A stretch of 64,000 nucleotides of DNA from Coffea arabica (lineage: Eukaryota > Streptophyta > Magnoliopsida > Gentianales > Rubiaceae), in contig NC_092312.1 of assembly GCF_036785885.1 (NCBI RefSeq), positions 21,222,001-21,286,000 of the forward strand, written 5' to 3'. Of this stretch, positions 1 through 13,236 are shown piece after piece. Made by a program: the position numbers and the translations under genes. Positions within the stretch are counted from its first letter, which is position 1. Every line of letters starts with the position of its first letter. The notes beneath the pieces are model-generated. The model did no database searches, was not told where the DNA came from, and saw only the letters and a list, made by a program, of their open reading frames with translations.

Positions 1-3000
1 GGCCACGGCCATAACGAGAGGGATCATCATATGACTGAACAAAACTATGCATGGACCCAGTAAGGTATCCGTAGACAGCTGGGAAATTATACACAGGGAT
101 ACAACTCTCAGAGAGAAGAACAAAACGTTCGTTGGAAAAGTCAAGCAATGCATTGGCTAAAAGCCGTTTTTCTGCATCAACGAGGGATACTGTTCCCCAT
201 TCAACACGCTGCAAAGGAAGAAAATATAATGCTCAGGAAATGAAACAGCAAAGAGACTGGAGTTATGCAGCTGTATAATTATTTGAAGATACGCGCACCA
301 TCATCTTATGTTTTACCAGATTTGTTTGCAAATTTCTGCTTAACCATGAAGCATACTATGAACTGTGTAAATACTAAAGAGGCTATGGCAGAGGAAGTGA
401 CGTTGCCAATACAAAGTCAAATAAAATTCACCGACCGACAAAAGTTCACAAACAGAAAGGAAATTCCAAAGGAGCACACAGACTAGAGGACAGTGTAGTT
501 ATGACTAAAATATGAAAGAAACAATTGAAGGAAAAAGACCAAATACTTGTAATGGCAGTAAGATCTAATTAAAAACTCACAAAAAATGCACAATTTAGTA
601 CGTTCTAAATGGGATACGAGGTACCAACTCATATGTGCTGCACTATCCTAAAAAGACGATATTTACAAGAACTTGGCCAGATTATGGAAGGGAACCTTAG
701 GAGAGTCGCCAACTCCAACTTCCATCCACGTACGTTCCATACTAGATCTAGCAAACTGCCCACCGTAACTCTTGTAAGTTCCTGACAGTCTATCTTTCTA
801 ATTGAATAACAAATTAAAAGGCAATTGATAAGCTATTCCATGGCAAACTGCCCACTGTACCTCCTGTACGTTCTTGATAGTCTATCTTTCTAACCGAGTA
901 CCAAATTAGAAGGCAATTTATAAGCTATTTCATCCAGGGATTTCCTGTTGAAGTTGCCAAGTTAACCTAAAAAATTACGATTAAATATGCAAGGGTAGTG
1001 TTGCGCACAACTGATAACCTTTAAAAGTGCAATAGTCATAAGATGCTTACACAGGGCGTTAACCATCAAAAGAGGAGTAAAAAACAGATAACGGTCATAA
1101 CATCCATGATGCAGCACAAAACATCTTCATCTGGCAGTTTTAGTGTCAAAAATATGAATGTAACATAAGGCTCACAACTAGATGATCCACAGAATACCAG
1201 ATGGGTAGCGAAAAAACCCTTAAACAAAGCACAGAATAGGTTTAGAAATGCCTCTTTCATTTCTTCTTCCCCCTTGTTTTCTGCATACAGAGTTACTCTA
1301 TCAAATGACAGAATTCCTATATCCTTATACTCGCCAACTTGAACGCTAGTGGAGAAATCCACACCCCATAGAAAATGTCTATTTGAGGTAAACCTTCCCC
1401 ACCCATAATTAGGGTAAGAAATCGTGAAGCAGATAGAGAAATAGCCATATTCACATTCTCTTTGTTCTAAAAGCATTCTCAGAATTATATTTCTTCATGT
1501 AAGAGCTGTTTCATGCATAAGTATGCACCACATCAAATCAATGCATTGTTTTCCAGCTAATTACATCACATAGACAAGCATCATGGTATTTACCACAACA
1601 TACATCTGACAATTTTAGCATCTTTCATTGTAAAGGCTATGTGAAATTACCAGGAAGTTTATCTTAGGAATAACAAGACTCTAAAGCCCTAAGCACATTT
1701 GCAAAATCAATGGCATCTACCCATTGTTCCAACACTTAGCTTGTCAAATATCAAATTATTGATTCAAAACTATTTCAGCAGTACACTAAGAATAAGGGCT
1801 GCAGTAGATGCCAGTATGAGTTTAGATCTTTAAAAAAGCCTGTAGTTGACCCTTATCACTTATTTTAAATACTTCCATAACATTCGACCAAGGTATTCAA
1901 CAAGTTCAAGCCTCAAATTTGAAGAAGGAAGTTCCAGAGCTCAATACAATTAGTCTTAACCAGGATAACCTGTCATGCACTGCACATAATCATAATGTCA
2001 AGCTCTTGTATTAATTGCAAATTGTTCTCATCACTTAAATTCCCTCGTGTTTCCACATAACAAATTTCATCAATATCCTCGCTTTATGTAATTAGTGGTA
2101 CCTGAATTAACAGAAAACCATAGTCATTAATGAGCAGAACCATAGTTTCGGCCAAGACCTTGCTTCAAAGACTTTCAGGCTGCACTATATGAAACTTGAA
2201 GCAGAGTCCACAGAGAGTTGATCTTACATTGAGCTCAGCTCAACGGTATGGAGCTTGGTATCAACATCAAGTTTGAGCTCAAATTATCCCCACCGACAGT
2301 ATGAGTATGTGACTCTCTTGTGAAAAAATACCATCATTTTCACAATGGAAGCATCATGAAGAAGGTGTACCACTTCATAACCAAATGGTAGAACAATATA
2401 CATCTTAAAAGTTAGATATGCTTCTAAACCAACCCCCCACCCCAACAACACGAAAAAAAAATAAAAGAGATTAGCAGCATATTTAAGCTTAAAGCAATTC
2501 ATTCATCACATTCACAGCTTGATATGCAGAGATTAGGCTTGCAGCTGTTTGTCTAATAAAGGAGCTTGATATACTTGGGCAAGCTATACGCTCAGCATTG
2601 CACATTCATATACTGCTCTAAAAAGCACCCAAATCAGTAAGGCATTCAATCATCCCCACAGAGAATTCAAAATTTATTAACAGTAGACCTAGGATTCACA
2701 CTTGGGCAAGCGAGCAATCAGCATATCAAGCTAAACTCAAGATGAAATATGTCGACTCAAGACTTACTTTGGACAAGCATAAAAGCAACATATCATAGAT
2801 TTTGACAAGTGAACCAATATGTCAAAATGCTCTTCGGCAAAGATATTTTTCAAAGTTTTGCAAAAGGAATGGCTATCAATGAGGCAAGACTAACTAACTC
2901 CAACTTGATTTAATTTATCTACTGACTCAACTTGATCAAACTTCTGTTGATTCTGCTAGTTAGAAGAATCATTAGAAAGATCGGATTAAAACCAACATGT

Positions 3001-4595
3001 AGTTCATCGAAATAGACTCTTTTCCAACTTAAGGAGGCGAAAAAAAAATTGTTTGCTCAAGAACAATTAAATTATTAAGTGGCCGCCTTTAAGGAAACTT
3101 CCGAGAATTTCCATGGTGCAGACTCAAAACAAGTTCATTCGTAGGGCGCCATTCTGTCTTTTCAAAATTTCATCTCTTTTGAGTTAACTATATATTACAA
3201 TAAAAAAAAAAAAAAAGCAACTTCAGCATCTAATCAATCAGCATAAACATTTTCTTCAGCTGTCCTTCTACACTGTAGTTTAAATCTTTATAAAATTGAA
3301 TTTCTTCCCTATGTCGCATGATTAGCTAAGTCCTAGACTCCATTACTACGTATAATTAACATTCAGTTGAACAAGTCTGGCAAAACTCACAAGGTGAGTT
3401 CAAAGAGACATCCTATACTAATCAGTTGTTTTAATTACATTTCACAATGGTAAACTGCATCTAGTCATGTGCTACGGCCCAGTTTGGGGTTGCAGTGGCT
3501 TATAAAGAAGCACTTCTGACACAAGTGCTTTTAACAAAAGTGCTTTTACATTACCAAAAGCTGCGCTACTTAAGTTAAGGGAAATTAGTTATCAAACACC
3601 CTAAAAGTACTTTGTGTGCTTAAAAGTGCTTTTTCTGTAACCGCACCGCAACCCCACATGGGGTCTACATCTGAAACTAAACAAATGTCTTGAGGGAAGA
3701 TGTTCAAAACTTATGGAGCATAAATTAAGAAGAACATTCTATTGAACCTCAGAAATTCACATACTAACACCTTCAAACCAAGCAGAATGTTTGGTATAGA
3801 AGTGCATTTACTTATACTACACCTTGAAAGTAATGTGTCTGAAACAATAAATTTCCTGTCCTATTCACCCATGTATACTCACAAATTTCATTAGGTACTT
3901 AACCTACTAAAAAAAGGGTTCCTATATACCAACATAAAGACGAGTAGGGAAAAAAATTACCATATCTCATAATTCATGTTATAAACATAGATTACATGAG
4001 TAACCGATAAGAAACTATCAAGTCAAGAGAACAATACCCGACTTGGAATCTGTCGTCTGTAGAAAACTGAGGAATTAGGCACATTGAGCTGGAACCCCGG
4101 TTGAGCGTGCACATAAATTGAGTACTTCTTTTCATCCTCTCCTTTAAAAAACCTCTCCCACAATGGCAAAAGCGGCAATGGCCCTCTAGTCAAAAACATA
4201 AAAGCTACCTTTGGAACTCTATTAAATGGGAACTCCTCCTTCTTAGGCACCAATGAAGCCCTCCAAAACAACTCCTCATCAGACAAACCATGAGTCAAAT
4301 TCTTAGGCCTGATAAAACTTTTCATGCTCAAACAATCCTCTGTTTCACAAGTGTTAATCACAATTGTGCAATTTCTATCATCAAACGCTGGAGCCCTATT
4401 GGTATAAAATTGCTGGATTCTAAAGTAGCTATCAATGTGGGAACTTGAAACCAGCCCGATCACTACCCCTACTACAAAAATGATCAAAACTGAAATAACC
4501 CTTAATAGACTTACTGATGAATCTTTCACCGATGCTGTAGTTGCTAACCTATTCTCTACATCATCCTTCTCTCCTCGGCTCTTCTGCATCGCCAT
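1..4595 (-). CDS. Core-2/I-branching (GT14, DUF266-type) glycosyltransferase, 5' part
   Basis: Partial gene. Exon 1 is 4038-4595 (186 codons); exon 2 is 208 down to the window edge at 1; a 3.83-kb intron lies between. The exon 1 donor is GG|GTATTG, the exon 2 acceptor is TTTGCAG, and the join is phase 0. Exon 1 encodes a basic cytosolic tail, one hydrophobic anchor at residues about 31-52, then the family block VPKVAFMFLTRGPLPLLPLW (about 129-148) and a RRQIPSR motif. Exon 2 continues with VEWG and LLSESCIPVYNF, both typical of plant GT14 proteins. Members are type II Golgi membrane proteins thought to transfer sugars onto glycans; substrates of most plant members are unknown. The start is the first of two close in-frame ATGs (4595 and 4589). 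The C-terminal half, with the rest of the catalytic domain, lies outside the window. Confidence 0.9.
3476..3665. mobile_element. MITE-like inverted-repeat element in the glycosyltransferase intron
   Basis: About 190 bp whose ends form an imperfect inverted repeat. The left end has TTTGGGGTTGCAGTG and the reverse complement of the right end has TGTGGGGTTGCGGTG. Internally, AAGCACTT and AAGTGCTTTT motifs are also arranged as inverted repeats. The trinucleotide TAC flanks both ends, a possible 3-bp target duplication. No coding capacity. The superfamily is uncertain. Confidence 0.5.
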
Positions 4596-7337
4596 TTCAC
4601 CCCTTAAAGTTACAATCTTTTCCCCTTTTTCTCCACCGGTCTTCCCACCTCAGTTCAACTAGATGAGAAAATCCAAAGGGATGATGAGAACTTTTATAAG
4701 CTCAAAATGATTGGTCACAAAAGTGAAGCAAAGTTGAAAATCTTGAAAATACGAAGATATGGGAAAAATTTTAAATTTGGATGCTTAGAATTTAAAAATT
4801 GTCAGCTTTGTTCTGATATGCAAAAGAAAGAGATTCAGGGGCTTGTTCCAAATTCGTAAAGAGAGCTTTTTCAAGATTTTTAGATTTGGGGTTCTAAGCA
4901 GCGGAAGGGGTAGCTGAAAACGTGGATCAATTCTCAGAAAAGCATATTAGTAAATTATTTATGGAGATGCTGTAGAAGAAAGAGCATTCTTTTTATTCTT
5001 TTTTCCTTCTTCTCAGTACGTGGGAAAGATCAAAATGCTCAAGGAGATGTTGGTTTTGGGATGTTAACGAGATGTTTGAAACGCAATTTTAAAATCTTAG
5101 AGCTAAATATAGTACTAGTAGTTTTCGTTTTAATTTAGGAATCTTACTCATTTGCTTATCCTTTTCACGTGCCACGAGTTAGGTTCAATGTAGTAATTAA
5201 CCTCTTCTCCATTTTCAACTTTAATTTTTTTTTTTGAGGGGACATTTATTTACTGCAACACCAAGCATCATATCTCGTACCTTACATATCCACAGTTTGC
5301 CTAATCTTTATTACATATAATTAGTAAGTATTAGGTTATAAAGTCACCTCTAATGAGTAGCTTTTCGTGAAAATTTTGGGTTTAGTCTTCGAACATTGAA
5401 ACGTCAATTTTGAATAAACAATACCGACTAAAAAGTAAACGATGAATTTGTACGATAGATATTCATTGAGTGCTCAAGTATAGTGGTCGCTCGCGTGTTT
5501 ACTTTTTTTTTTTTTTTGAAAAAAAAATGTAAGACTAAATTGTGAAAAGGTGTAAATGCGTTCGAATGGTAAATAATTTAACTTATGCAAATACTGGCTA
5601 ATTAAACATTAGTGGGATGACGTGATTCTGCTTTCTTGATCTGTTGGTGGAGCATTCAACGGGTCTGGATGGATTGTATAATGAATGAATGCTGTGTTTC
5701 TGCTTATCTGATTATGTTGGATTTTTTAGCAGCCAATTTTGATAGAGACTTCCAAGAAACTGACTCAAGGAACCTTCCTTTTCCCCTTGTATGGTGGATT
5801 TTGGTGTGAAAATTTCATGGCCTTGCAAAAGAGTTCATTTTTTCCCCCAAAATGGCACCTGTAAATGAATTGTTTTGATTTCACGTCACAAATTCACAAA
5901 GACAGATTATGAACATGCCAAACTCGGATTGGAAGTATTATTTGGATTAATGTATGACCATTAGTGGAAATGTATCTTTTAGGTTAAGGAAGGCAGGAAA
6001 TTAGAAACATGGCAATGCAAATTTGATTTCCTGGCTTGCATTCTGTATATGCTGAGTTGCATCAATGCACCTTGTGGAGGATGAGTTTACATTTTCGCAC
6101 CTCTTGCATTTCCTTTAACAGGCCTAATATCAATAAAGCTGCAAAAAAACAAAAGAAGATAGGAAAAACCCTTCAATGCTGATTCTTTCTTGGAAGATGA
6201 GTATGCTTAAGCCTTTCTCAATTCATGAAGCAGAACAAGAGCATCTGCACATTAATTTGCGTCCCCAGAAGCTCTTCTAATCTTGTTGTAGAGATATGAT
6301 GAGGAACCTCCTGTTCATCGCCAAGATGTATCAGTTTAAGGAGGATCGGACTGATATCTACTTCTACTTCCAAGAATGGAGTCAGCAAGATGAAGCACCT
6401 TTTGTTTTTCAGAATGTGGAAAGAAAGAATAAGCAAGTCACAACTAAGGCCGCAAGCAAATCAAACTGCTCGCAAACGGCTCGATCAAAGTTTGACTTGA
6501 TCTCGATCTAACTAAGTTGAGCTATCGAACTCGAGTTGTGTAGGGAGAAACTCAACATGTTATCTCGTAAGTCGGATGAAATATATATATATATATGTAT
6601 ATATTTTTTTAATAGTAAAATTATATATATTCCTAATATTTATATTATTTATCAAAGAAACATGATTATCTTATTCATTTTTAAAAATATAAATGTAATT
6701 ATTTTATTTATTTTGTTTTGAACTCGAGTAGACTCGACTCTGAACTCGACTAAGATTCGATTTGAGATCGTATTTCAATTCGAATTTTACATTGAAAACT
6801 TGTTGAATTCGAGCTCGAGTTCGAACTTGGTAAAATTGAGTCGAGACTCAGATCGATTAGGCCAAATTTCGTTTCGATTCTATTTATTAGTCACAACAAA
6901 AATAAGAAACCGAAAAGGTTGTGTATAGCCTTGGTGATAATGTGGAGAACCCTTACAAAATCAGCTTCCCTACATTTTCCTCTCTTCCTTTACTTTGTTC
7001 AATTATTCTTCAGTTCATGAAGTTGTGGATAGGATGAGTTTATTATAAAGGAAAACCACCACCACCACCACCAACTCCCCCCCCCCCCCCCCCACAAAAA
7101 ACAAAACAAAAACACTTGTATTGAACTATGGGACTCTGTAATTTTTACCATCTGACTGAAATTTAATTCATCTTTAACTACGTTAATTGAGAGCAAGTAT
7201 TGACCCGTTGGTAATCAATTTGAGTAGAAGGCAAAGAAAATCATAAAAAAAATGCTGCAGGAAAATTTAAGGGAACGTGCATGGTCAGCAAGATGAGGCG
7301 GTGCAGTCAGTTGTGCCAGATTCACTACTGATTCAGC
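4596..7337. other. Intergenic region: glycosyltransferase 5' flank and repeat-derived DNA
   Basis: The first few hundred bases upstream of the minus-strand start codon should hold the promoter and 5' leader of the glycosyltransferase gene. I saw no unambiguous TATA box. The rest is AT-rich with homopolymer runs and a CTCGA-rich repeat near 6.47-6.88 kb. Open frames here are short and resemble no family I know. Confidence 0.5.
6470..6880. repeat. CTCGAG-rich dispersed-repeat remnant
   Basis: Both borders are dense in AACTCGAG, GACTCGA and GAGCTCGAGTTCGAA motifs, around an AT-rich core that contains a TA microsatellite. CTCGA-rich inverted borders of this sort are common in non-autonomous plant transposons. 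I could not define exact termini or a target duplication. Confidence 0.4.
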
Positions 7338-7348
7338 GTCCCACATCG
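7338..7348 (+). promoter_or_regulatory. Plant snRNA upstream sequence element (USE)
   Basis: GTCCCACATCG matches the plant consensus RTCCCACATCG exactly. Thirty-five bases separate it from the TATA-like box, the long spacing typical of plant RNA polymerase II snRNA genes (U1, U2, U4, U5) rather than the shorter spacing of polymerase III genes such as U6. Confidence 0.93.
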
Positions 7349-7383
7349 ACTTGAGACGGAGGAGAGGAGGCAAGGAGAGAAGC

Positions 7384-7391
7384 ATAAAATA
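7384..7391 (+). promoter_or_regulatory. TATA-like box of the U1 snRNA gene
   Basis: ATAAAATA begins 30 bases upstream of the first base of the U1 RNA and lies correctly relative to the USE. Plant snRNA promoters need only these two elements. Confidence 0.85.
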
Positions 7392-7392
7392 G

Positions 7393-7575
<183 letters not shown>

Positions 7576-7579
7576 CGAA

Positions 7580-7589
7580 CATAGTCCAA
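7580..7589 (+). terminator. snRNA 3' box
   Basis: CATAGTCCAA fits the plant snRNA 3'-end formation signal CA(N)AGTNNAA and begins five bases after the end of the U1 RNA. It directs 3' processing of polymerase II snRNA transcripts. Confidence 0.85.
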
Positions 7590-8000
7590 GTTTTGGCTTC
7601 CCTCTCCTGCTAAATGCTAATACAAATAATGGATTTGAAATTAACAGAATGGCCGAGCCTTAAGTAATTCTAGGTTAAGGCTGTGCAAGGGGTTAATAAA
7701 ATTAAAGCAGATTACTTTTTCCGCCCTAAGTATCATCATTCGAAGTGTAGTCAAATTATTTGTTAATTAAGATTATGATCTCTTTCTCTAAAGTTATTTG
7801 ACTTTTATCTCTGGTTGTTTGGATTGTAGTTTATTAATTTTTAATAATTTTTTTTATTTTATATATATTACATTAAAAAAGTGTTATAATTTTTAAAAAA
7901 AAAAACCTATTTCAAATATTCTACTATTCAAATACACTTTATGCTTCATGCTAAATTTAAATTTTTAGGATAATTTTGAAAATAAATTCACTAGCATTTT

Positions 8001-8160
8001 GTTTGGATTATAAGTTATTTGAAATATTTTTGCTGTAGCACTTTTTGTGATGTGATGTATGTGAGATAAAAAGGTAATTAGAAAAATAAAGATGTATTGA
8101 AAATTGTAATGATGATGAAAGCAAATATATTTGAAAAAATAATCAGCTGTCCGAACAAAC
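8001..8160. mobile_element. Short MITE-like element
   Basis: The left end GTTTGGATTATAAGTTATTT and the reverse complement of the right end (GTTCGGACAGCTGATTATTT) form an imperfect inverted repeat around a core with TGTGATGTGATGTATGTGAG. A related core (ATGATGTAATGTATGTAAG) occurs at about 12770-12790 beside a GTTTGGATAG motif, so this is a multicopy family. Confidence 0.4.
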
Positions 8161-8719
8161 CCATTAAGCAACTATTCTTAAAAAGAGTTCAAATGCAAAA
8201 CAACTATTCCTAGGAGGAATTGGAATCCCAAAATGTGACTTTGATGGGGGAAAGAGAAACTAGTACCGCTTACTACATTTTTTTTTTTTTTTTTTTTTTA
8301 AGAACCCTTTTACTACAAAATTGTTCATTGGATCGTATAACCAACTAATTCAACAGGTGCCAGAGTTAGCTCAGCAAATTGATTTTGCCACAATCCGCAA
8401 CCCAGGACCATGACAAATGATCATGGATCCTGGATAGAGTTTGGAGCAAGTCGCTCTTTGACTCAGACAGGTCAAGAAGATCATTATTTTTAAATCTCTC
8501 CCCCATATGCCGAGCCCAATGGGCTGAGACCTACAAGTGCCTATTCTTGAATATCTGTACATTGTGCTTTAGGTGAAGTATTATTTGGGAAATTCAGATG
8601 CTTAAGAAAATTAGGTAAAGTCTGGTTTCCAAAAAAAAGAGGTAAAGTTCATTATAACACCATTTTCATTTGTGTTTATTTGATGAGAATATTCTAGAGG
8701 TTTTCTTTTTCTTATTATT

Positions 8720-8815
8720 ATTATTTTTTTTTTTTTTTTGTAGTAGTGGAATGGTGGGATTTAAAAAATGGGGAGGGGACAGGGCAGTAAGAATTCATAA
8801 CCTCTACGTTATGAA
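8720..8815 (-). mobile_element. Degenerate SINE 3' fragment
   Basis: Read on the minus strand, a GAGGTTATGAATTC block is followed by CCCTCCCCATTTTTTAAATC and then a long A-rich tail. This parallels the 3' part of the tRNA-derived SINE at 22509-22646 (GAGGTCTTAGATTC, then CCCTCCCCACTTCTTAAACC). The tRNA-like head is missing or unrecognisable, so this is a truncated copy. Confidence 0.45.
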
Positions 8816-9625
8816 ATTAGAACATTCTAGAGATGTTTCCTGTTAAAATTCAATAAATTCGTGTTCCATAAAACGGAGGCGAAGCGAGTGACCAAACAAA
8901 TGAGCAAATTATCCGAAATGAGCAAAATAGCCGTGTTTACGAAATTGTGATGCATGAGATTATCCTAATTCCTAACTTAAATTTGTACCTTAGAGTCTTA
9001 AAATTAAGGTGCCACTTATTCGTTTCTTATTTTTTTCAAAATGTAGCAAAAAGTCGGCCAAAAACAACTTTCTTGTTACATAGGTCAATATCAGTAGTAA
9101 GGGACAAACATTTACCCTTTTTTTCCCCAAATGTCGAGTTGGATTTAATTTTGAAAATAAAAAAGTCAAGAATTATGTAAGCTTAAACAGCCTTAAACAA
9201 ATGAATCCCGTAAACAAACTCCAGATTTAATTTGCACGCCAAAGGATCCACTGTGTTAAGCTTTGTCAAGGGATGTCATTTGCCAAATTGTGAAGGAGAC
9301 GAAGAAGAATAAAAAGAAGTGAGATCCCTCAATACTATATACCCCCGTGAAAGAGATGGGAGAAATATAGTAATATACTGAATCTATAGGCCTTACACGC
9401 ATTTTCCTTAGGACAATGACTTGAAAACTAAACACAAGTTCCTCCAAAAAACAAAAAAACAAAAAACACGAGTTTACGTGGAAGCGGAACCATTGGTGGA
9501 AGGAAGATTAGCCGGTGGCGCATGGACAGAGGTCGCCATCTTTTAGTTAGGCCACAGATGCTGTTACCTTGTACCACCTGGCGCATTGCCCACGTTAAGC
9601 ATTGACTCGTGCATTAAAATTTACT

Positions 9626-9811
9626 ATCCGTTTGGATTGGGTCATTTTTTTAAAAAATAAAATTTTTAAATATAATATTACAGTAATATATAATAATTTA
9701 AAATATATTTCATCTATATAATATATTAAATATTTTAATAAAAAATTTTCATGTACGTTGTTACAGGAAAAATTTTTAAAAATATCTCCAAAAACAATTA
9801 ATTCAAACGGA
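9626..9811. mobile_element. Short AT-rich inverted-repeat element
   Basis: About 186 bp bounded by CCGTTTGGATTGGGTCATTT on the left and the complement of CTCCGTTTGAATTAATTGTT on the right, with an AT-rich centre including a TTACAG motif. The termini resemble those of the larger element at 13677-14552, so it may be a shorter relative. Confidence 0.45.
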
Positions 9812-10713
9812 GCAACTAGTTTCCGGCGAGAAAAGTGCAAGGAGTAGTTGGATTAATCTAAAAGCAAAACTTTGATAAAAAAAAATGTGGTCAAACTCGA
9901 TGGCCGGTGAATTAGGAGAAGATTTTGGAGGACCAAGAATTAATAGTGAGTTTATTAATTATCTCTATATTCCTAATCCTTTGATGATAAGTTATATTAT
10001 ATATTGAAAGTCTACTAGTTAACTCCAAACGTGAGATACCTACAAGCCTGAGGATGTTGCAATCAAGGGTCCAACCTCATTCAAAGGAGTATCTTTGTAT
10101 TATGGATAAATCTTATATGTACTGACAAATATATACTATTACTGTTAGATTCATGATACATGTGTAAAAGTTGAATTTTAAATTTTAATTTTATGTAATT
10201 ATCGTTCATTTAAGATTGACAATGTACAAAAGATTAATCATTATATTATTGGGCAATTACTAAAAGAATTACTCATTGTAAACATGATTTTATTTTTATT
10301 TGTTATAAAGCTAATCTCACCTCAAACTTGGTATCTAAAAGTAATTAACAGGATAATGGGATGTTTTCGGTTGATTTTGTCTTCTGATTATAAAATTTTG
10401 AGTGACAAAAAAGTTTAAACCTATTAGCTGTTGCTGATTCTGATTATTCTCTATAATTAATTTTTATCATCAGATTTTGTAGAATCTAAAATAGTCAAGA
10501 AGAAGGACTAAGCTTAGTTACATCAAGTCGGTTAATTTTCATAACACAAAAGCAAGTAATGTTGACTTGCCAAATGAAGTAAAGAATGAAGTTTTTTCTA
10601 TATCATCAACTGCAAAGCATGAAGGTTGTTGGTATTCTAGTTTCACTTATTTGTCTTCTGTATGCTATTTCAGCAGCAATACAAAAAAAAAAAAAAAAAA
10701 AGTGTACAAGTAC

Positions 10714-11356
10714 GAGTGGTAATTGGGACGGATGTCCGTGAGGGGCTAATGGGGTGGGTGGGGGGAATTTTTCCCCCGTTTAGAAACGAGGCGGGGGGCA
10801 GGGGATTCCCTGTCCCTCCACACGTTAAAAAAATAAAAAATAAAAAATATATATGTACATGATTAGTTATATGTATTATATAATGAATATTAGTATATGT
10901 AATATAATTGATGTTATCAATTATATTAATAATTATATATGTCTACTAATATAAATTATTAATTAGTTATACTAAATTAACTAATACATTTATACTAAAT
11001 TTCTAATTACACTCAACGCAATGACACTTTTTTCCTCAAAAAAAAAAAAGACTTGATAATTATATGTGTGTCAAAAGGAAAAATTTAACTACTTTAGTTA
11101 TATTTGTTTCATGATGTTGGATTGTATTCAAATAACATTTGTTTGATTGTTTTTATGGGTTTCAATTGTGAAATTACAATGAATAATAATTTAATGATAT
11201 GTTGATATTTTAATACTTGATTATTTACTAAAATTTAACTATAAAAAAAGTATATAACAACTTTTTATTAACTCCGCATCAACACCTACAGGAGAAGCAG
11301 GGCGGGGGATAGGGGAAATTAGTGGGCTGCAGGACATACCCGCCCCGTTGCCATTC
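10714..11356. mobile_element. hAT-like non-autonomous element
   Basis: A 643-bp element. The left end GAGTGGTAATTGGGACGG and the complement of the right end GAATGGCAACGGGGCGGG form imperfect terminal inverted repeats. GC-rich subterminal stretches flank a strongly AT-rich core. The 8 bp outside each end are similar (ACAAGTAC and CTAAGTAC, 6 of 8 identical), as expected for an aged hAT target duplication. No transposase is encoded. Confidence 0.55.
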
Positions 11357-12556
11357 CTAAGTACAGGTACCAGCCACCCCCGATCACGTACATGAGATGC
11401 ACCATGCGTGTGATTGAAATGTATAAGGATTTCTGATTGGTTTTATGAAACTGTCACCAACTATTTTTGTCACGCAAAGGCATCCATTTGGTCCGAATTT
11501 TCTATTAATTTCTTTGACTCCACCCCCTTTAGTGTAAAGTAACAGTGCGTGTATAATAGGATTTACAATGTCCGGAAAAAAAAAAAAAAACTATTTCTGT
11601 CCCGCAACTTCGTTTTCAGGAATTAAAGCTAACATGGAGTCCATAGATCATTTGACTTTTCAGATTTGAGATGAACATTCATGGTCCACCTTACTTTATT
11701 AATTACTGCGGTGGAATTTTTTGGTCAACGTTTGGGCCATAGAGTTGTTAGCCTCTCATTTTATCCATGAGTGATAAGTCATTCAATCTATCTGTATACA
11801 ACTATTTACTTTTCTCTCACATATGCACATTTAGAGCTTGTTTAAATTATTAATTTTTAGGAGTTTTTATAGAAAAATATATGATAATAATTTGATATGC
11901 ATGAGATAAAAAATTGATTGAAAAATATATTCGCAGAAAAAGTTTTTGATTAAAAAATATGCTCGTAGAAATCTCGAACCTAAATTATTATTGGAGGTAA
12001 TGGTTTACAAATGTTGATAATAAATTCATACAGGCCAACAGGGTTATCTAATTTATCAGCTCCATGGATGAGTATGACCATCCTAGGTCACAGCAATGAC
12101 AAATTCTCTTATTTATACAAAGAATAACTAGTCCAAGCTCCAATATATGTTGGGGTTGGATTGTGATTGTCTGCTGTTGAATCTTCTTCAACCACATACA
12201 ACAATTATGGCCGAACTAGATTGGCTTGCTCGTGGAAAATTTTCTCCAATCCGGGCCACTTTGGGTAGGAACTTTTCATCAAAAAAAATGCCTGCGTTTT
12301 CGGTGAGCATATTTTTCAATCATATTTTACGTCACACATATCAAATCAGTATAATACATATTTTTACAAAGACTCAAAAAAATTACAATTCAAACACGCC
12401 CTTAATTAATTCCGTTTTTCATTATCATTTCGAGAAAAAAAAGGTTTGAACATCTCAAATCAGGTCTACGGGGTCGCGCAGCCGCATCTCAATTCGGGCC
12501 ACTTTTGTCTTTTTCATCTTTTATTAATTTTTACAATTGCTTCTCATAGCAATGCA

Positions 12557-12574
<18 letters not shown>

Positions 12575-12590
<16 letters not shown>

Positions 12591-12594
12591 TATG
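12575..12594. repeat. TA dinucleotide microsatellite
   Basis: An uninterrupted run of about ten TA units follows directly after an A tract of roughly 20 bases. Confidence 0.85.
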
Positions 12595-12898
12595 GTAATG
12601 GCAACGGGCCATAGTGGAATAACAAATTAAATATGTCCCATTGACGATCCCAGATTACGACAATGACAAATTCTCTACTCATTCGCTCGTCGCCGCTTGC
12701 TTGAATGAATAGTAATTTCTACTGTGTTTGGATAGAATATTAGTTAGAACAATTATGATAATATTTTTTATGATGTAATGTATGTAAGATAAAAACAAAT
12801 ATTTCAAATGATCGCCGAGTTTTGGCGCCTTAAAAATAAAGTTTACTCCTATATTTTTTAACTGTCTATTAATGGCTACAATGTTAACGGATCATATA

Positions 12899-13236
12899 CT
12901 CCCTCCGTTCCACTTTGATAGTCCCGTTTTCCTTTTTCGTCTGTCCCAAATTGTAGTCCACTTTCTAATTGAAGAATGCAGTTGTATTTTAATTTTCCTA
13001 AAATACCCTTATTCAATGTAAGTTGTTGTTACTATGAACCTACTTCATTTAATGAGAGTTGATTCTTTTTTTACCATAAACCTACCCCATTCAAGTTTCC
13101 ATAAAGTTGTACCATATTTAATGTGAGGGTATTTTAGGAAAATAGCAATCTAAATTTACTTTTCCAATAAAGTTAACTACTTTTTCTTAAATTGTATGAA
13201 AAAAGAAACAGGACTATGAAAGTGGGACGGAGAGAG
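12899..13236. mobile_element. Stowaway-like MITE (Tc1/mariner-type)
   Basis: A 338-bp element with terminal inverted repeats that begin CTCCCTCCGTTCCACTTT on the left and CTCTCTCCGTCCCACTTT on the complement of the right. They match at 27 of the first 31 positions. TA dinucleotides lie immediately outside both ends (12897-12898 and 13237-13238), the expected target duplication. CTCCCTCCGT termini are the classic Stowaway signature in plants. No coding capacity. Confidence 0.9.

Larger units (their letters stand above)
7590..12898. other. Repeat-rich intergenic region
   Basis: No supported protein-coding gene. The stretch is AT-rich with many poly(A)/poly(T) tracts and several small transposon-derived elements, listed separately. 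Short open frames are not conserved in any way I recognise. Confidence 0.5.

Noticed and set aside
6999..7196. Minus-strand frame with runs of Gly and Trp
   Set aside because: It is created by a poly(C) run and a CCA repeat. The composition is that of a simple repeat, with no homology I recognise.
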